Of a stretch of DNA of 49,651 bases, positions 28,291-41,236 are shown piece by piece (the first letter of the stretch is position 1; each line of letters opens with the position of its first letter). The stretch lies in assembly GCA_902547215.1 (NCBI GenBank), contig CACCNI010000005.1, positions 1 to 49,651 on the forward strand, given 5' to 3'. The notes under the pieces are model-generated. The model saw only the letters and a list, made by a program, of their open reading frames with translations, ran no database searches and was not told where the DNA came from. The position numbers and the translations under genes were made by a program. Source of the stretch: an uncultured Pelagibacteraceae bacterium (lineage in GTDB: Bacteria > Pseudomonadota > Alphaproteobacteria > Pelagibacterales > Pelagibacteraceae).

Positions 28291-28886
28291 TGTTAAATAA
28301 TATAGATTTAGAAAAAAAAATAAATTCAGAACTTAATACTAAGGTGAGTTCATCAAAAATTGTACACGAAACATTAAATGTTTCTATAGAAAAAGATGAT
28401 CTAAAAGAAGTTCTTTTATTTTTAAAATCAAATCCTGATATGAAATTTAAGCAGTTGATAGATATCACTGCAGTAGATTACCCAAATAAAAAAAATAGAT
28501 TTAGAATGATTTATTTGTTGCTTAGCCATGAGTTTAACAAAAGAATAATTGTTGATTTTCCGTTAAACGAAAATGAAAAAGTTTTTTCAATCACAGGTAT
28601 TTTTCCATCAGCAAATTGGATGGAACGAGAAGTTTTTGACATGTATGGTATTGATTTTCAAGATCATCCAGATCTAAGAAGAATTTTGACAGACTATGAA
28701 TTTGAAGGATATCCATTAAGAAAAGATTTTCCAATTACTGGTCATAAAGAGGTTAGATATAGTGAGGAGAAAAAAAAGGTAATTTATGAACCAGTAAAAT
28801 TAGAACAGGACTATAGAAATTTTGATTATAATAGTCCATGGCAAGGAACTGAATACATTAAAGAAATTAAAAAAAACAATGAGTAA
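28290..28886 (+). CDS. nuoC: NADH-quinone oxidoreductase subunit C
   Basis: [41 protein letters not shown]. Confidence 0.96.
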   Translation: MLNNIDLEKKINSELNTKVSSSKIVHETLNVSIEKDDLKEVLLFLKSNPDMKFKQLIDITAVDYPNKKNRFRMIYLLLSHEFNKRIIVDFPLNENEKVFSITGIFPSANWMEREVFDMYGIDFQDHPDLRRILTDYEFEGYPLRKDFPITGHKEVRYSEEKKKVIYEPVKLEQDYRNFDYNSPWQGTEYIKEIKKNNE

Positions 28887-30054
28887 ACAAACAAAGACAC
28901 TTAATCTTAATTTTGGACCACAACACCCGGCTGCGCATGGAGTTTTAAGATTGATATTAGAGTTAGATGGAGAGGTTGTAGAAAAAGCCGACCCCCATAT
29001 TGGTTTGCTTCATAGAGGTACAGAAAAATTGATTGAGAATAAAACGTATTCTCAAGCAATACCTTATTTTGATAGACTTGATTACGTGGCACCAATGAAT
29101 CAAGAGCATGCTTTTGCTTTAGCTATAGAAAAAATTTTAGATATTGAAGTTCCAATTAGAGGTCAATACATTAGAGTTATATTTTGTGAGATTGGTCGAA
29201 TATTAAGCCACATACTAAACATCACTACTCAAGCTTTAGATGTAGGCGCCTTAACTCCTTCATTATGGGGTTTTGAGGAGCGAGAAAAACTTATGGAATT
29301 TTATGAGAGAGTCTCAGGATCGAGATTACATGCAAATTATTTTAGACCAGGCGGCGTTCATCAGGATTTACCGAGGGGGCTCGATACAGATATTTTGAAA
29401 TTTTGTAATGAGTTTCCAAAGATAATCGACGATTTAGAAACTTTACTCACTGATAACAGAATTTTTAAACAAAGAAATGTTGATATTGGCATAGTTTCAA
29501 AAGATGATACATTAAACTATTCATTCTCAGGTGTAATGATGAGAGGATCAGGTGTACCTTGGGATTTAAGAAAATCTCAACCTTACGATTGTTACGAACA
29601 GTTATCATTTAAAGTGCCAATTGGAAAAAATGGAGATTGTTATGACAGATATCTTTGTAGAGTTGAAGAAATGAGAGAAAGTGTAAAAATAATTAAACAA
29701 TGTTTAGAACAGTTACCAAAAGGACCTGTAAAATCTCAAGATAACAAGATTACTCCTCCACCTAAAAAAGAAATTAAGGAGTCGATGGAGGCATTAATTC
29801 ACCACTTTAAATTGTTCACAGAAGGCTACAGAGTAAGAAAAGATGAGATTTATACTGCAGTTGAAGCACCTAAGGGTGAATTTGGTGTTTACTTAATTTC
29901 TGATGGCTCAAGCAAACCATATAAATGTAAAATCAGAGCTCCTGGATTTTCTCATCTACAAGCAATGGATTATTTAATCAAAGGACATATGTTAGCTGAT
30001 GTACCAGCTGTATTAGGTTCATTAGATATTGTGTTCGGGGAAATAGACAGATGA
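28879..30054 (+). CDS. nuoD: NADH-quinone oxidoreductase subunit D
   Basis: [38 protein letters not shown]; start placed at internal Met [13 protein letters not shown]. Confidence 0.96.
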   Translation: MSKQTKTLNLNFGPQHPAAHGVLRLILELDGEVVEKADPHIGLLHRGTEKLIENKTYSQAIPYFDRLDYVAPMNQEHAFALAIEKILDIEVPIRGQYIRVIFCEIGRILSHILNITTQALDVGALTPSLWGFEEREKLMEFYERVSGSRLHANYFRPGGVHQDLPRGLDTDILKFCNEFPKIIDDLETLLTDNRIFKQRNVDIGIVSKDDTLNYSFSGVMMRGSGVPWDLRKSQPYDCYEQLSFKVPIGKNGDCYDRYLCRVEEMRESVKIIKQCLEQLPKGPVKSQDNKITPPPKKEIKESMEALIHHFKLFTEGYRVRKDEIYTAVEAPKGEFGVYLISDGSSKPYKCKIRAPGFSHLQAMDYLIKGHMLADVPAVLGSLDIVFGEIDR

Positions 30055-30659
30055 GTTTAAAAAAAATTTCAAAAGATCAACCCGATAAATTTGAATTTGA
30101 TCAACAAAGTTTAGAAGCTGCAAAAAAAATTTTATCAAATTATCCTAAGGGAAAAGAGAAAAGTGCCGTGATGGCTTTATTGTATATTGCTCAAAGGCAA
30201 AACAATAACTGGATACCTTTATCAGCAATTAAATATATAGCTAAGTTTTTAAATATGCCTTACATCAAAGTCTACGAAGTAGCCACTTTCTACTCAATGT
30301 ATAATCTTTCACCTGTAGGGAATTTTCATGTCCAAATTTGTACTACAACTCCCTGTATGATCAGAGGAGCATACAAGATTGTAGATGTATGTAAAAAAAA
30401 GATATCTGAAAAAGAAAATGTATTATCTGAAAATGGAAATTGTTCTTGGACAGAGGTAGAATGTCTTGGTGCCTGTATTAATGCTCCAATGATGCAAATT
30501 AACAATGATTACTATGAAGATTTAGATATAAGACAAAGTGAAAAAATTATCGATGAAGTGCTTTTGGGTAAAAAACCAAAACCAGGATCTTATAGAGGGA
30601 GAATTAACTCAGAACCTGAAAATAACAGAAAAACATTATTGGATTTAAAAAATGCTTAA
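30051..30659 (+). CDS. nuoE: NADH-quinone oxidoreductase subunit E
   Basis: [34 protein letters not shown] and [23 protein letters not shown]. Confidence 0.95.
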   Translation: MSLKKISKDQPDKFEFDQQSLEAAKKILSNYPKGKEKSAVMALLYIAQRQNNNWIPLSAIKYIAKFLNMPYIKVYEVATFYSMYNLSPVGNFHVQICTTTPCMIRGAYKIVDVCKKKISEKENVLSENGNCSWTEVECLGACINAPMMQINNDYYEDLDIRQSEKIIDEVLLGKKPKPGSYRGRINSEPENNRKTLLDLKNA

Positions 30660-31995
30660 AGACGAAGATAGAATATTTAAAAACCTGTATAATGATTTAG
30701 GAGCTGACTTAAACTCTTCAAAAAAAAGAGGTGATTGGACAAATACTAAAGATTTATGTGAAAAAGGTAGAGACTGGATTATTGATGAGATTAAAAAATC
30801 AGAATTAAGAGGGAGAGGTGGCGCAGGTTTCCCTACTGGGTTAAAATGGTCGTTTGCACCTAAGGAAGTTGGATCAAGGCCTCACTACCTTGTAATTAAT
30901 GCAGATGAGTCTGAACCTGGAACTTGCAAAGATAGGGATATTCTAAGATTCGAACCTCATAAACTTTTAGAAGGCTGTTTAATTGCTGCCTACGCTGTTA
31001 ACTCGCATAAATGTTATATTTACTTAAGAGGCGAATATTACAACGAAGGTATAGAATTACAAAAAGCTATTGATGAGGCTTATAAAAATAATTTAATTGG
31101 TAAAAATGCTTCTGGAACTGGTTGGGATTTAGATATTTACATTCATTATGGAGCTGGAGCTTATATATGCGGTGAAGAGACAGCTTTGCTTGAAAGTATT
31201 GAAGGTAACAAAGGTCAACCAAGATTAAAACCACCTTTTCCTGCGCTAGTTGGATTATATGGTTGTCCAACTATAGTTAATAATGTTGAAACTGTTTCAG
31301 TTGTTCCTACAATTTTAAGAAAAGGTTCTAAATGGTTTGCGTCATTAGGCAAACCAAAAAATACTGGTACTAAAATTTTTTGTATTTCTGGAAATGTAAA
31401 CAAACCTTGTAATGTTGAAGAGGAAATGGGAGTTCCTTTGAAAGATTTAATTGAAACCCACGCAGGTGGAGTAGTTGGTGGATGGGAAAATTTACAAGCA
31501 GTTATACCAGGTGGTTCTTCAATGCCCTTGTTAAATAAAGAAATTTCAGAAAAAATAACTATGGATTTTGACTCATTGGTTGAAAATAAAAGTGGGTTAG
31601 GGACCGCAGGAATAGTCGTAATTAATAAAGATCAAGATATTATTAAATGTTTTGCAAGAATAGCGCGATTTTATAAACATGAAAGTTGTGGTCAATGTAC
31701 TCCTTGCAGAGAAGGTTCAGGTTGGATGTGGAGAATTTTAGAAAGAATGGCTAAAGGAGAAGCATCGAGAGAGGAAGTTGAAATGTTATTTGATGTTACA
31801 AAACAGATTGAAGGTCATACCATTTGTGCTTTTGGAGAAGGATCTGCTTGGCCAGTTCAAGGTCTTTTAAGAAATTTCAAAAAAGAGATTATAAAAAGAA
31901 ATAATTTTGATCCATTAATTAAGTCAAATAAAGATATCCCATACCTTGTAGATCAACACTTATTAGAAAAAGATAATGCCCAAAATAAAAGTTAA
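30652..31995 (+). CDS. nuoF: NADH-quinone oxidoreductase subunit F
   Basis: [52 protein letters not shown]. Confidence 0.97.
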   Translation: MLKDEDRIFKNLYNDLGADLNSSKKRGDWTNTKDLCEKGRDWIIDEIKKSELRGRGGAGFPTGLKWSFAPKEVGSRPHYLVINADESEPGTCKDRDILRFEPHKLLEGCLIAAYAVNSHKCYIYLRGEYYNEGIELQKAIDEAYKNNLIGKNASGTGWDLDIYIHYGAGAYICGEETALLESIEGNKGQPRLKPPFPALVGLYGCPTIVNNVETVSVVPTILRKGSKWFASLGKPKNTGTKIFCISGNVNKPCNVEEEMGVPLKDLIETHAGGVVGGWENLQAVIPGGSSMPLLNKEISEKITMDFDSLVENKSGLGTAGIVVINKDQDIIKCFARIARFYKHESCGQCTPCREGSGWMWRILERMAKGEASREEVEMLFDVTKQIEGHTICAFGEGSAWPVQGLLRNFKKEIIKRNNFDPLIKSNKDIPYLVDQHLLEKDNAQNKS

Positions 31996-33988
31996 CAATA
32001 ACGAATTAGAAGTAGAAGATGGCTTAACGGTTTTGCAGGCATGTGAACAAGCTGGAGCTGAAATACCAAGATTTTGTTATCATGAAAAGCTTTCAATAGC
32101 AGGAAACTGTAGAATGTGCCTAGTTGAGATTGAAAAATCCCCAAAACCAGTTGCATCTTGTGCAATGCCTGTAGCGGATGGAATGAATATTAAAACAAAT
32201 ACTGAATTTGTTGAAAAAGCAAGAAAAGGCGTTATGGAATTTTTATTAGCAAATCACCCGCTCGACTGTCCAGTTTGTGATCAAGGAGGTGAATGTGATC
32301 TGCAAGATCAATCAATGTTTTATGGAATTGATAAATCAAGATTTAAAGAAAATAAAAGATTTGTACCTGAAAAATATATGGGTCCATTAATCAAAACTCA
32401 AATGACAAGATGTATTCACTGCACAAGGTGTATAAGATTTGCGACCGAGGTTGCTGGTGTTTCGGAGATTGGAGCAATTGGTAGAGGAGAAGATACTCAA
32501 ATAACTACATACTTGGAAAAATCCATGGAGTCAGAGCTATCAGGCAATGTTATCGATTTGTGCCCAGTTGGCGCATTAACATCGAAGCCATACGTTTTTG
32601 AGGCTAGACCATGGGAATTAAAAAAAACAGAGTCTATCGATGTTATGGATGCAGTTGGTTCAAATATACGAATTGATACATATGGTTGGGAAGTAAAACG
32701 TATACTTCCAAAGATTAACGAAAGCATTAATGAAGAGTGGATATCAGATAAAACTCGTTATGCATGTGATGGTTTAAAATATCAAAGACTTGATACTCCT
32801 TATATTAGATCTAATGATGGTTTTAAAAAAATTTCATGGGAAGATGCTTATGAGACCTTAACTAATAAAATCAAAAGCACAAATCCTGATAAAATTGGAT
32901 GTATAACTGGCGATCTTACTAATATGGAAACTCTATTTTCTGTTAAAGAGCTTTTTAATAAAATTTTTAACTGTAAAAACTTGGACTCAAGACCTGTAAA
33001 AACTTATGTAAACAATAGTTCACGATCCAATTATATTTTTAATACTCAAATTTCAAATATAGAAAAATCAGATTTTATTCTTTTGGTTGGGACTAATCCA
33101 CGTCATGAAGCAACAATTTTGAACTCAAGAATACGAAAAAGTTATTTAAAGAATAATATGGAAATTTATTCTTTGAATGATGTTGGGGATTTAACATATC
33201 CATATAAAGTAATATCAAGCAACACTGATGAGTTAAAAAAAATAGTTTTAAATGAACACGAAGTCTCAAAAAAAATAATTTCTGCAAAAAATCCTATTGT
33301 TATTTTTGGACAATCAGCTCTTAAACTTAACTCCTCAGGGTACTTATTTGAGGGAATGAAAAAATTTTTATCAGAAAATAATAAAATAAACGATGACTGG
33401 AATGCTTTAAGCGTCCTTTCTAATAATGCATCAACTGTTGGTGCATATGATTTGGATATTTTAGACAACGAAACTATAGATAATGTGTTATCAAATCAAC
33501 TTGAATTAGTTTTCTTATTTGGTCAGGATAATTTGAATATCAAAAAGAAAAATGAATTTATTGTCTATATAGGAACTCATGGTGACAGAGGAGCTGAAAT
33601 GGCAGATCTAATATTGCCTAGCGCGGCATATACAGAGCAAGATGGATATTACACTAATCTTGAAGGTAACTTACAATTAGCTTTTAAGGCTTCCTATCCA
33701 CCTGGTGAGGCAAAGGAAGATTGGGAAATTGTTAATGAAGTGTCAAAGAAGCTTAAGGGTAAAAGTCTTTATACAAATAAACAAGAACTTATAGATAATC
33801 TTTTTAATTATCTTAATCAAAAAACAAAAAAAAACGATGCAACAGTTAAAAATGATTTCATAAAAGAAGAAATTTTCGTCGATAAAATTGATTATTATTT
33901 TACTAACGTTATAGCAAGATCTTCAAAGACCATGGCAGAATGCAGAAACTTAAAACTTGTTTCTTTGAAAACTGGAACTGACGGTTAA
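31976..33988 (+). CDS. nuoG: NADH-quinone oxidoreductase subunit G
   Basis: [69 protein letters not shown]. Confidence 0.96.
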   Translation: MPKIKVNNNELEVEDGLTVLQACEQAGAEIPRFCYHEKLSIAGNCRMCLVEIEKSPKPVASCAMPVADGMNIKTNTEFVEKARKGVMEFLLANHPLDCPVCDQGGECDLQDQSMFYGIDKSRFKENKRFVPEKYMGPLIKTQMTRCIHCTRCIRFATEVAGVSEIGAIGRGEDTQITTYLEKSMESELSGNVIDLCPVGALTSKPYVFEARPWELKKTESIDVMDAVGSNIRIDTYGWEVKRILPKINESINEEWISDKTRYACDGLKYQRLDTPYIRSNDGFKKISWEDAYETLTNKIKSTNPDKIGCITGDLTNMETLFSVKELFNKIFNCKNLDSRPVKTYVNNSSRSNYIFNTQISNIEKSDFILLVGTNPRHEATILNSRIRKSYLKNNMEIYSLNDVGDLTYPYKVISSNTDELKKIVLNEHEVSKKIISAKNPIVIFGQSALKLNSSGYLFEGMKKFLSENNKINDDWNALSVLSNNASTVGAYDLDILDNETIDNVLSNQLELVFLFGQDNLNIKKKNEFIVYIGTHGDRGAEMADLILPSAAYTEQDGYYTNLEGNLQLAFKASYPPGEAKEDWEIVNEVSKKLKGKSLYTNKQELIDNLFNYLNQKTKKNDATVKNDFIKEEIFVDKIDYYFTNVIARSSKTMAECRNLKLVSLKTGTDG

Positions 33989-34987
33989 ATGGAATACATA
34001 GTTTTATTATTTTCTGAAATTTACAAAATACTTTATGTTTTAATTCCTGTTCTTGTATCAGTAGCAATGATTGTGTGGCTTGATAGAAGAATTTGGGCTT
34101 TTGTTCAAAAAAGACGAGGGCCAAATGTAGTAGGTCCTTTCGGCTTATTTCAAACTTTGGCAGATGCGCTTAAATACATTTTCAAAGAAATTATAATACC
34201 TGCAAGTTCGAATAAAATTATATTTATTTTAGCCCCAATAGTTACGATGACTTTAGCCCTTATTGCATGGGCAGTAATTCCTTTCAGTGAAGATTATGTT
34301 TTGGCTGACATAAATGTTGGTATCCTTTATATATTTGCAATTTCATCTTTGGGTGTTTATGGAATAATAATGGGCGGCTGGGCCTCAAATTCAAAGTATC
34401 CATTTTTAGGCTCAATAAGATCTGCTGCACAAATGGTCTCTTATGAAGTTTCTATCGGAGTAATAATCATAAATGTTTTATTGTGCGTTGGTTCGTTAAA
34501 CTTAAGTGATATAGTTTTAGCTCAAGAGAAAATTTGGTTTGTAATTCCTTTATTTCCCATGTTTGTGATTTTCTTTATTTCATCGCTTGCAGAGACAAAT
34601 AGACCACCATTTGATTTACCTGAAGCAGAGGCTGAATTAGTTGCGGGCTATCAAACCGAGTATAGCGGCATGATGTATGCAATGTTTTGGTTGGGCGAAT
34701 ATGCAAATATTTTGCTGATGTGTGCACTTGGGTCAATTCTTTTTCTGGGAGGCTGGTTAGCGCCAATGGATATCCCATTGTTTGATATAGTACCTCCACC
34801 GGTGTGGCTAATATTAAAAATTTTATTTTTGTTTATTTTGTTCGCACTTATAAAAGCTATTGTGCCAAGATATAGATACGATCAACTTATGCGGCTCGGA
34901 TGGAAGGTTTTTCTGCCTTTCTCTTTAATTTGGGTGGTATTAACTTCTGGTTATTTATTATATTTTGACTTATTACCTGTATATTAA
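33989..34987 (+). CDS. nuoH: NADH-quinone oxidoreductase subunit H
   Basis: [54 protein letters not shown]. Confidence 0.97.
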   Translation: MEYIVLLFSEIYKILYVLIPVLVSVAMIVWLDRRIWAFVQKRRGPNVVGPFGLFQTLADALKYIFKEIIIPASSNKIIFILAPIVTMTLALIAWAVIPFSEDYVLADINVGILYIFAISSLGVYGIIMGGWASNSKYPFLGSIRSAAQMVSYEVSIGVIIINVLLCVGSLNLSDIVLAQEKIWFVIPLFPMFVIFFISSLAETNRPPFDLPEAEAELVAGYQTEYSGMMYAMFWLGEYANILLMCALGSILFLGGWLAPMDIPLFDIVPPPVWLILKILFLFILFALIKAIVPRYRYDQLMRLGWKVFLPFSLIWVVLTSGYLLYFDLLPVY

Positions 34988-34990
34988 ACT

Positions 34991-35476
34991 ATGAATATAA
35001 TTCGAATATTTAAAACAGTATTTTTAATTGATTTTTTAACAGGCTTATTGATAGCAATTAAAGAGTCATTTAAACCAAAAAAGACTCTTAATTATCCTTT
35101 TGAAAAAGGCAAGATTTCACCACGATATAGGGGAGAGCACGCTTTAAGAAGATATCCAAACGGCGAGGAAAGATGTATAGCATGTAAACTTTGTGAAGCT
35201 GTTTGTCCAGCTCAAGCAATAACAATAGAGTCTACAGCTAGAGAAGACGGAAGTAGAAAAACAACTAGATATGATATTGATATGCTAAAATGTATCTATT
35301 GTGGTTTATGTGAAGAGTCGTGTCCGGTTGATGCTATAGTGCAAGGTCCTAACTTTGAATTTGCGACACATACTAGGGAAGAACTTTACTACAATAAAGA
35401 AAAGCTTTTAGAAAATGGAGATAGATGGGAGAATGTTTTAGCTGCAAATATAAAAGCTGACAACCCTTATAGATAA
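34991..35476 (+). CDS. nuoI: NADH-quinone oxidoreductase subunit I (2x4Fe-4S)
   Basis: [21 protein letters not shown] and [24 protein letters not shown]. Confidence 0.97.
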   Translation: MNIIRIFKTVFLIDFLTGLLIAIKESFKPKKTLNYPFEKGKISPRYRGEHALRRYPNGEERCIACKLCEAVCPAQAITIESTAREDGSRKTTRYDIDMLKCIYCGLCEESCPVDAIVQGPNFEFATHTREELYYNKEKLLENGDRWENVLAANIKADNPYR

Positions 35477-35482
35477 TAGCAA

Positions 35483-36115
35483 ATGTTAGCACACGCTATA
35501 TTTTTTTATTTTTTTTCATTTATTGCAATAATTTCTGCAATAATGGTAACTGTGTCCAAAAATACTGTTCATTCTGTTTTTTTTTTAATATTGGATTTCA
35601 TATCAATATCGTGCCTTTTTATTATGATAGGTGCAGAATTTTTAGGAATGATAATGTTGATTGTTTATGTTGGGGCTGTTGCAGTTTTATTTCTATTTGT
35701 CGTAATGATGCTGAACGTTGCTCAGCAAAAAAATCAATGGTTCAAATCAAGTGAAACAAGCACTCATATACCTGTAGGACTAATTGTAAGTTTGATTATT
35801 TTTTTTGAATTGATAATCGTAATTGGAGGATGGAAATACAAACCTGACATTATCGAAAACTTTTCTGATAGCCTGATTTCTAATTCTACAAATACTCATA
35901 CCATTGGGAGTGTATTATATACAGAATATATTCATCTATTTCAAATTTCAGGGATGATATTACTCGTAGCCATGATTGGAGCAATTGTTCTCACATTTAG
36001 GAAAAGAGAAGGGGTCAAAAGACAAAATTATTTTAGCCAAATATCTAGAGAAAAAAATCATGGTGTTGAGCTAGTAGAAGTTAAATCAAATGAGGGAGTT
36101 AAAATAGATGTTTGA
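35483..36115 (+). CDS. nuoJ: NADH-quinone oxidoreductase subunit J
   Basis: [29 protein letters not shown]. Confidence 0.94.
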   Translation: MLAHAIFFYFFSFIAIISAIMVTVSKNTVHSVFFLILDFISISCLFIMIGAEFLGMIMLIVYVGAVAVLFLFVVMMLNVAQQKNQWFKSSETSTHIPVGLIVSLIIFFELIIVIGGWKYKPDIIENFSDSLISNSTNTHTIGSVLYTEYIHLFQISGMILLVAMIGAIVLTFRKREGVKRQNYFSQISREKNHGVELVEVKSNEGVKIDV

Positions 36116-36419
36116 AGTTTCACTTGGGCATTATCTAACATTAGGCGCAGTCATTTTTACTATTGGTGTAATCGGAATATTCTTAAATAGAAAAAATGTA
36201 ATTGTTATTTTAATGAGTATAGAATTAATATTGTTAGCAGTTAATATCAATCTAGTATCTTTCTCAATATTTCTTCAAGACCTATCTGGCCAGATATTTA
36301 CCTTATTTATTTTGACTGTTGCAGCAGCAGAGGCAGCTATCGGTTTAGCGATAATCGTAGTCTATTATCGTAATGCAGGAACAATAAGAGTCGAAGAGAT
36401 TGAAAATCTAAAAGGTTAA
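36108..36419 (+). CDS. nuoK: NADH-quinone oxidoreductase subunit K
   Basis: [24 protein letters not shown] and [21 protein letters not shown]. Confidence 0.95.
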   Translation: MFEVSLGHYLTLGAVIFTIGVIGIFLNRKNVIVILMSIELILLAVNINLVSFSIFLQDLSGQIFTLFILTVAAAEAAIGLAIIVVYYRNAGTIRVEEIENLKG

Positions 36420-36420
36420 T

Positions 36421-38334
36421 ATGGAATATTTAATAGTTTTTTTACCATTGCTTGGTGCATTTATTGCGGGTTTTTTTGGTAATAAATTTGACCAAAGATA
36501 CTCTCAATTTATGACAAGTCTTTCTGTCAGCATTTCTTCTATCCTTTCAATTATAGTATTTTTAAAAGTATTAAATTATGGATACTCAAATAATTTATTA
36601 ATTTCTAGCTGGATTAACTCTGGTACTTTGAATGTAAATTGGTCCATAAAAGTAGATGCATTATCATCTCTTATGATGGTTGTGGTAACGCTCGTTTCAG
36701 CGTTGGTTCATATCTACTCAATTGGTTATATGTCTAACGATCCTCATAAACCGAGGTTCATGTCTTATTTATCTTTATTTACATTTGCAATGTTAGTGTT
36801 GGTTACTTCAGACAATTTTTTACAATTATTCTTTGGATGGGAGGGAGTAGGTCTTTGTTCGTATTTCTTAATTGGTTTTTGGTTTAAAAAAAAAGCTGCA
36901 AATGCGGCCGCCATTAAAGCTTTTGTAGTTAATAGAGTTGGAGATTTTGGTTTTGCTCTTGGTATTTTTTTAATTTTTTATTATTTTGGAACAGTTAACT
37001 ACGATGAGGTATTCAATCAAATTCAAACTTTGAATGCAAAAAATATAAATTTTCTTGGTTTTGAATTAAAATCAATAGATTTAATTTGTATATTGCTATT
37101 TATAGGTGCAATGGGAAAATCAGCCCAGATTTTTTTACACACTTGGTTACCCGATGCAATGGAAGGACCAACACCTGTATCAGCATTAATCCATGCTGCA
37201 ACAATGGTTACCGCAGGTGTTTTTTTAGTTGTAAGATGTTCTCCTATTTATGAATATTCAGAATTAGCACTCAATATAATTACTATTATTGGAATGAGTA
37301 CAGCTTTTTTTGCTGCTACAATTGCATTAGTCCAAACCGATATAAAAAAGATAATTGCTTATTCAACATGTAGCCAGCTTGGATATATGTTTTTTGCAAC
37401 TGGTGTAGGCGCATACAACGTTGCAATGTTTCATCTATTTACTCATGCTTTTTTTAAGGCTTTGCTTTTTTTAGGAGCTGGTTCTGTAATACACTCTTTC
37501 AAAGATGAACAAGATATCGAAAAAATGGGTGGGGTATATAAAAAGATCCCTTACACTTATGCCTTAATGCTGGTAGGCACATTAGCTTTGACTGGCTTCC
37601 CTTTTTTATCTGGTTTTTATTCTAAAGATGCAATTATTGAATTTGCGTATTTAAGAGGAAACGTAACTGGTATTTATGCAGCTGGTATTGGAATTGTTAC
37701 TGCTATGTTAACAGCAATTTACTCATGGAGATTATTTTTTAAAACTTTTCATGGAAATTATAATAATCAAGAAGTCAAATACGAAAAAATTCATGAGTCA
37801 CCGGCGGTGATGATTTTGCCACTTATAGTTCTTGGTTTAGGGTCAATTTTTGCCGGTTTCTTTTTCAAAGATCTATTAATAGGCAATCAAAGTAGTGTTA
37901 ATTTTTGGGGAGAGTCTATTAAATTTTTAGAGCCATTGAGTGAAGATCATCCTCCAATGTGGTTTATTTTATTGACCCCGACTATAGTTACCTTAAGCAT
38001 ACCGATTTCTTACTACTTATTTTTGAAGGACAAAAGTATATTAGAAAATTTTACAAAAACTAATTATCCATTAATAAATTTTTTAAAAAGGAAATGGTAT
38101 TTTGATGAACTTTATTCTTATATTTTTGTAGAACCTTGTAAAAAATTAGGTCTATTTTTTTGGAAAAAGATTGATGGTTTAACAATAGATAGATTTGGAC
38201 CAGATGGTATTTCAAATCTTATTAAAGGCTTATCGATAAAAGCAGTAAAATTTCAGAATGGTTTTATTTATCAATATGCATTTATAATGTTGATTGGCTT
38301 TTCTTTAATACTGACTTACTTGATTATTAAATGA
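36421..38334 (+). CDS. nuoL: NADH-quinone oxidoreductase subunit L
   Basis: FFGWEGVGLCSYFLIGFWF, HTWLPDAMEGPTPVSALIHAATMVTAGVFLVVR. Confidence 0.97.
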   Translation: MEYLIVFLPLLGAFIAGFFGNKFDQRYSQFMTSLSVSISSILSIIVFLKVLNYGYSNNLLISSWINSGTLNVNWSIKVDALSSLMMVVVTLVSALVHIYSIGYMSNDPHKPRFMSYLSLFTFAMLVLVTSDNFLQLFFGWEGVGLCSYFLIGFWFKKKAANAAAIKAFVVNRVGDFGFALGIFLIFYYFGTVNYDEVFNQIQTLNAKNINFLGFELKSIDLICILLFIGAMGKSAQIFLHTWLPDAMEGPTPVSALIHAATMVTAGVFLVVRCSPIYEYSELALNIITIIGMSTAFFAATIALVQTDIKKIIAYSTCSQLGYMFFATGVGAYNVAMFHLFTHAFFKALLFLGAGSVIHSFKDEQDIEKMGGVYKKIPYTYALMLVGTLALTGFPFLSGFYSKDAIIEFAYLRGNVTGIYAAGIGIVTAMLTAIYSWRLFFKTFHGNYNNQEVKYEKIHESPAVMILPLIVLGLGSIFAGFFFKDLLIGNQSSVNFWGESIKFLEPLSEDHPPMWFILLTPTIVTLSIPISYYLFLKDKSILENFTKTNYPLINFLKRKWYFDELYSYIFVEPCKKLGLFFWKKIDGLTIDRFGPDGISNLIKGLSIKAVKFQNGFIYQYAFIMLIGFSLILTYLIIK

Positions 38335-39824
38335 TGAATTTCCCAATTATTTCTTCACTAATCCTTTTGCCTTCAATTGGTGCACTATTTCTTTTTTTCA
38401 TTAATTCAAAAAATATTACCGGCATCAAGTATGTTTCTTTATTTGTATCAATCATTAATTTTTTAATATCTATTTACTTATGGTTAATTTTTGATCAATC
38501 TAGTTATGAATTTCAGTTTGTAGAAAATAGAGTCTGGATAAAAGATTTTATCAATTACAAAGTCGGAGTAGATGGAATCTCAATATTATTTATAATTTTA
38601 ACTACTTTCATAACCCCACTTTGTATTTTGTCAGTTAACTCATCTATAAAGAATAGACTTAAAGAGTTTTTAATAGCAATCTTATTAATGGAAACCCTAA
38701 TGATTGGAGTTTTTTGCTCTTTAGATTTGGTAATTTTCTACTTATTTTTTGAGGGAGGTTTAATACCGATGTTTTTAATCATTGGTATTTGGGGTGGAGA
38801 AAGACGCGTGTATTCTGCATTTAAGTTTTTTTTATTTACTCTTCTTGGCTCAGTTTTAATGTTAATAGCGGTAATATCTATTTATTGGATAGCAGGCACG
38901 ACCGATGTAGAAGAACTTTATAAGTTAGGCATTGATCCAAAATACCAAAACTTACTTTGGTTAGCATTCTTTTCATCTTTTGCAGTAAAAACACCAATGT
39001 GGCCAGTACATACATGGCTGCCCGACGCCCATGTTGAAGCACCAACTGCAGGTTCAGTTTTATTAGCAGCTATCTTACTTAAAATGGCAGGATATGGATT
39101 TATAAGATTTTCAATTGGACTATTTCCTGTTGCGTCAGAATATTTTGTTCCGTTTATTTTTGTTATAAGTTTAATTGCAATTATTTATACTTCGTTAGTT
39201 GCTTTAATGCAGGACGACATGAAAAAATTAATTGCGTACTCATCTGTAGCTCACATGGGTTTTGTAACATTAGGTTTGTTTACTTTCACTCAACAAGGTG
39301 TTGAAGGAGGAATATTTCAAATGATTAGTCATGGTATTGTATCTGCTGCACTCTTTTTCTCAGTAGGTGTTGTTTATGACAGAACCCATTCAAGACGTAT
39401 CAATGATTATGGGGGTTTGGTAAATGTAATGCCAAAATATTCTATTTTATTAATGGTATTTACTCTAGGGTCTTTGGGCCTACCAGGAACAACTGGTTTT
39501 ATTGGTGAATTTTTGATTTTAATGGGAACATTTAAAAAAAGTTTCTTAGTTGCAGCAATAGCAAGTTTGGGTGTAATTTTAGGCGCAGCATATATGTTGT
39601 GGCTTTACAAAAGAGTTGTATTTGGAGAGTTAACAAATCAAAAATTATTGAAAATAATTGATTTAAACAAAGTTGAGTTGTCTATTCTTACTTTATTAGC
39701 ATTGAGTATAATACTTTTTGGCTTCTATCCTGATCCATTTTCAAATACATATTCTGTATCAGTCGAGAACTTTTTAAATGAATATAATGATAAACTAAAT
39801 AATTATAATTTACAAAATCAATGA
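38331..39824 (+). CDS. nuoM: NADH-quinone oxidoreductase subunit M
   Basis: FYLFFEGGLIPMFLIIGIWGGERRVYSAFKFFLFTLLGS, HTWLPDAHVEAPTAGSVLLAAILLKMAGYG. Confidence 0.97.
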   Translation: MMNFPIISSLILLPSIGALFLFFINSKNITGIKYVSLFVSIINFLISIYLWLIFDQSSYEFQFVENRVWIKDFINYKVGVDGISILFIILTTFITPLCILSVNSSIKNRLKEFLIAILLMETLMIGVFCSLDLVIFYLFFEGGLIPMFLIIGIWGGERRVYSAFKFFLFTLLGSVLMLIAVISIYWIAGTTDVEELYKLGIDPKYQNLLWLAFFSSFAVKTPMWPVHTWLPDAHVEAPTAGSVLLAAILLKMAGYGFIRFSIGLFPVASEYFVPFIFVISLIAIIYTSLVALMQDDMKKLIAYSSVAHMGFVTLGLFTFTQQGVEGGIFQMISHGIVSAALFFSVGVVYDRTHSRRINDYGGLVNVMPKYSILLMVFTLGSLGLPGTTGFIGEFLILMGTFKKSFLVAAIASLGVILGAAYMLWLYKRVVFGELTNQKLLKIIDLNKVELSILTLLALSIILFGFYPDPFSNTYSVSVENFLNEYNDKLNNYNLQNQ

Positions 39825-41236
39825 TTAACCTCTTTTACATATCTACGGAAATATTCTTATCATTATCCATTCTGATTTTGTTACTAATCGGTGTATTTAA
39901 AAAAAAAAGTGAATCATTTATTTACAATTTCACTTGTATAATTTTATTGGTCGGGCTTGCAATAAATATTAATTTAATTCCTCAATTCCCGATAGACTTA
40001 TTTAATAACAGTTATAAAATTGATTATTTTACAACTTTAATTAAGTCAGTAATATTGGTCTCAGCATTTCTTGTAATGCTATGTTCATTAAATTATGTCA
40101 AACAAAATGATATTTTAAAAATTGAGTATCCAATTTTAATTTTATCTTCAATTCTTGGTATGCTCGTAATGGTAAGTTCTAACGATCTAATAGTTTTTTA
40201 TGTTGGTCTAGAATTACAATCTTTATCTTTATATGTTCTTGCTGCCTTTAAAAGAGATAATATACTTTCATCTGAGTCAGGCCTAAAATATTTTATATTA
40301 AGCGCATTATCATCAGGATTATTGCTATACGGATGTTCTTTAATATATGGCTTTTCTAGCTCGACAAACTTTGATTTAATTTATCAAAATAGTGAGTCAA
40401 TCGAATATGGTATTATTTTCGGAATAGTATTTATTTTAGTTGGATTAGCATTCAAGATTACTGCAGTACCTTTTCATATGTGGGCCCCAGATGTTTATGA
40501 TGGATCACCTACGTCTGTTACTGTGATATTTGCAATTCTTCCAAAGATTGCTGCATTAACAGTATTCATTAATTTTTTATATGGTCCTTTCCTTGAAATG
40601 TTTGACCAATGGCAAGCAGTTATAATTTTTTTATCAATTGGTTCAATGGTATTTGGGGCCGTAGCTGCGATTGGACAAAAAAAATTAAAAAGACTTATTG
40701 CTTATAGTTCAATAAGCCATATGGGGTTTGCGCTCGCTGGTTTAAGTGTTGGGACAAACGAAGGTATTCAAAATTCAATAATATACTTAATTATATATCT
40801 AATTATGAATATAGCATTTTTCTGTTGTTTATTTATGCTCAAAAGAGAAAATCAATATTTCGATAAAGTTGAAGATCTCTCAGGTTTATCAAAAAATCAT
40901 CCCTTATTATCGCTCTGTTTGATGATTATTCTATTCTCGTTAGCAGGAATACCTCCATTGGCTGGTTTTTTTGCAAAGTTTTATATTTTTACGGCCGTAA
41001 TTGAACAGTCAATGTATTTTTTAGCGATTGTAGGTTTGCTCTCAACAGTAATTGCAGCTTTTTATTATATAAGATTAATAAAGGTAATGTATTTTGATGA
41101 GCAGAAAGAAAAATATGACTTAAATCATAGCATTGGTCTTAAAATGATACTTGTGATCTCATCAACAATTATTCTTATTTATTTCATAAACCCAAACATA
41201 ATTAATAACTTTGTCTTAGAGATAACTTTAATTTAA
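39821..41236 (+). CDS. nuoN: NADH-quinone oxidoreductase subunit N
   Basis: FYVGLELQSLSLYVLAAFKRD, PFHMWAPDVYDGSPTSVTVIFA. Confidence 0.96.
   Translation: MINLFYISTEIFLSLSILILLLIGVFKKKSESFIYNFTCIILLVGLAININLIPQFPIDLFNNSYKIDYFTTLIKSVILVSAFLVMLCSLNYVKQNDILKIEYPILILSSILGMLVMVSSNDLIVFYVGLELQSLSLYVLAAFKRDNILSSESGLKYFILSALSSGLLLYGCSLIYGFSSSTNFDLIYQNSESIEYGIIFGIVFILVGLAFKITAVPFHMWAPDVYDGSPTSVTVIFAILPKIAALTVFINFLYGPFLEMFDQWQAVIIFLSIGSMVFGAVAAIGQKKLKRLIAYSSISHMGFALAGLSVGTNEGIQNSIIYLIIYLIMNIAFFCCLFMLKRENQYFDKVEDLSGLSKNHPLLSLCLMIILFSLAGIPPLAGFFAKFYIFTAVIEQSMYFLAIVGLLSTVIAAFYYIRLIKVMYFDEQKEKYDLNHSIGLKMILVISSTIILIYFINPNIINNFVLEITLI

Noticed and set aside
28241-34799. Minus-strand ORFs across the nuo operon
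   Set aside because: All antisense to conserved complex I subunits, with no family signature.
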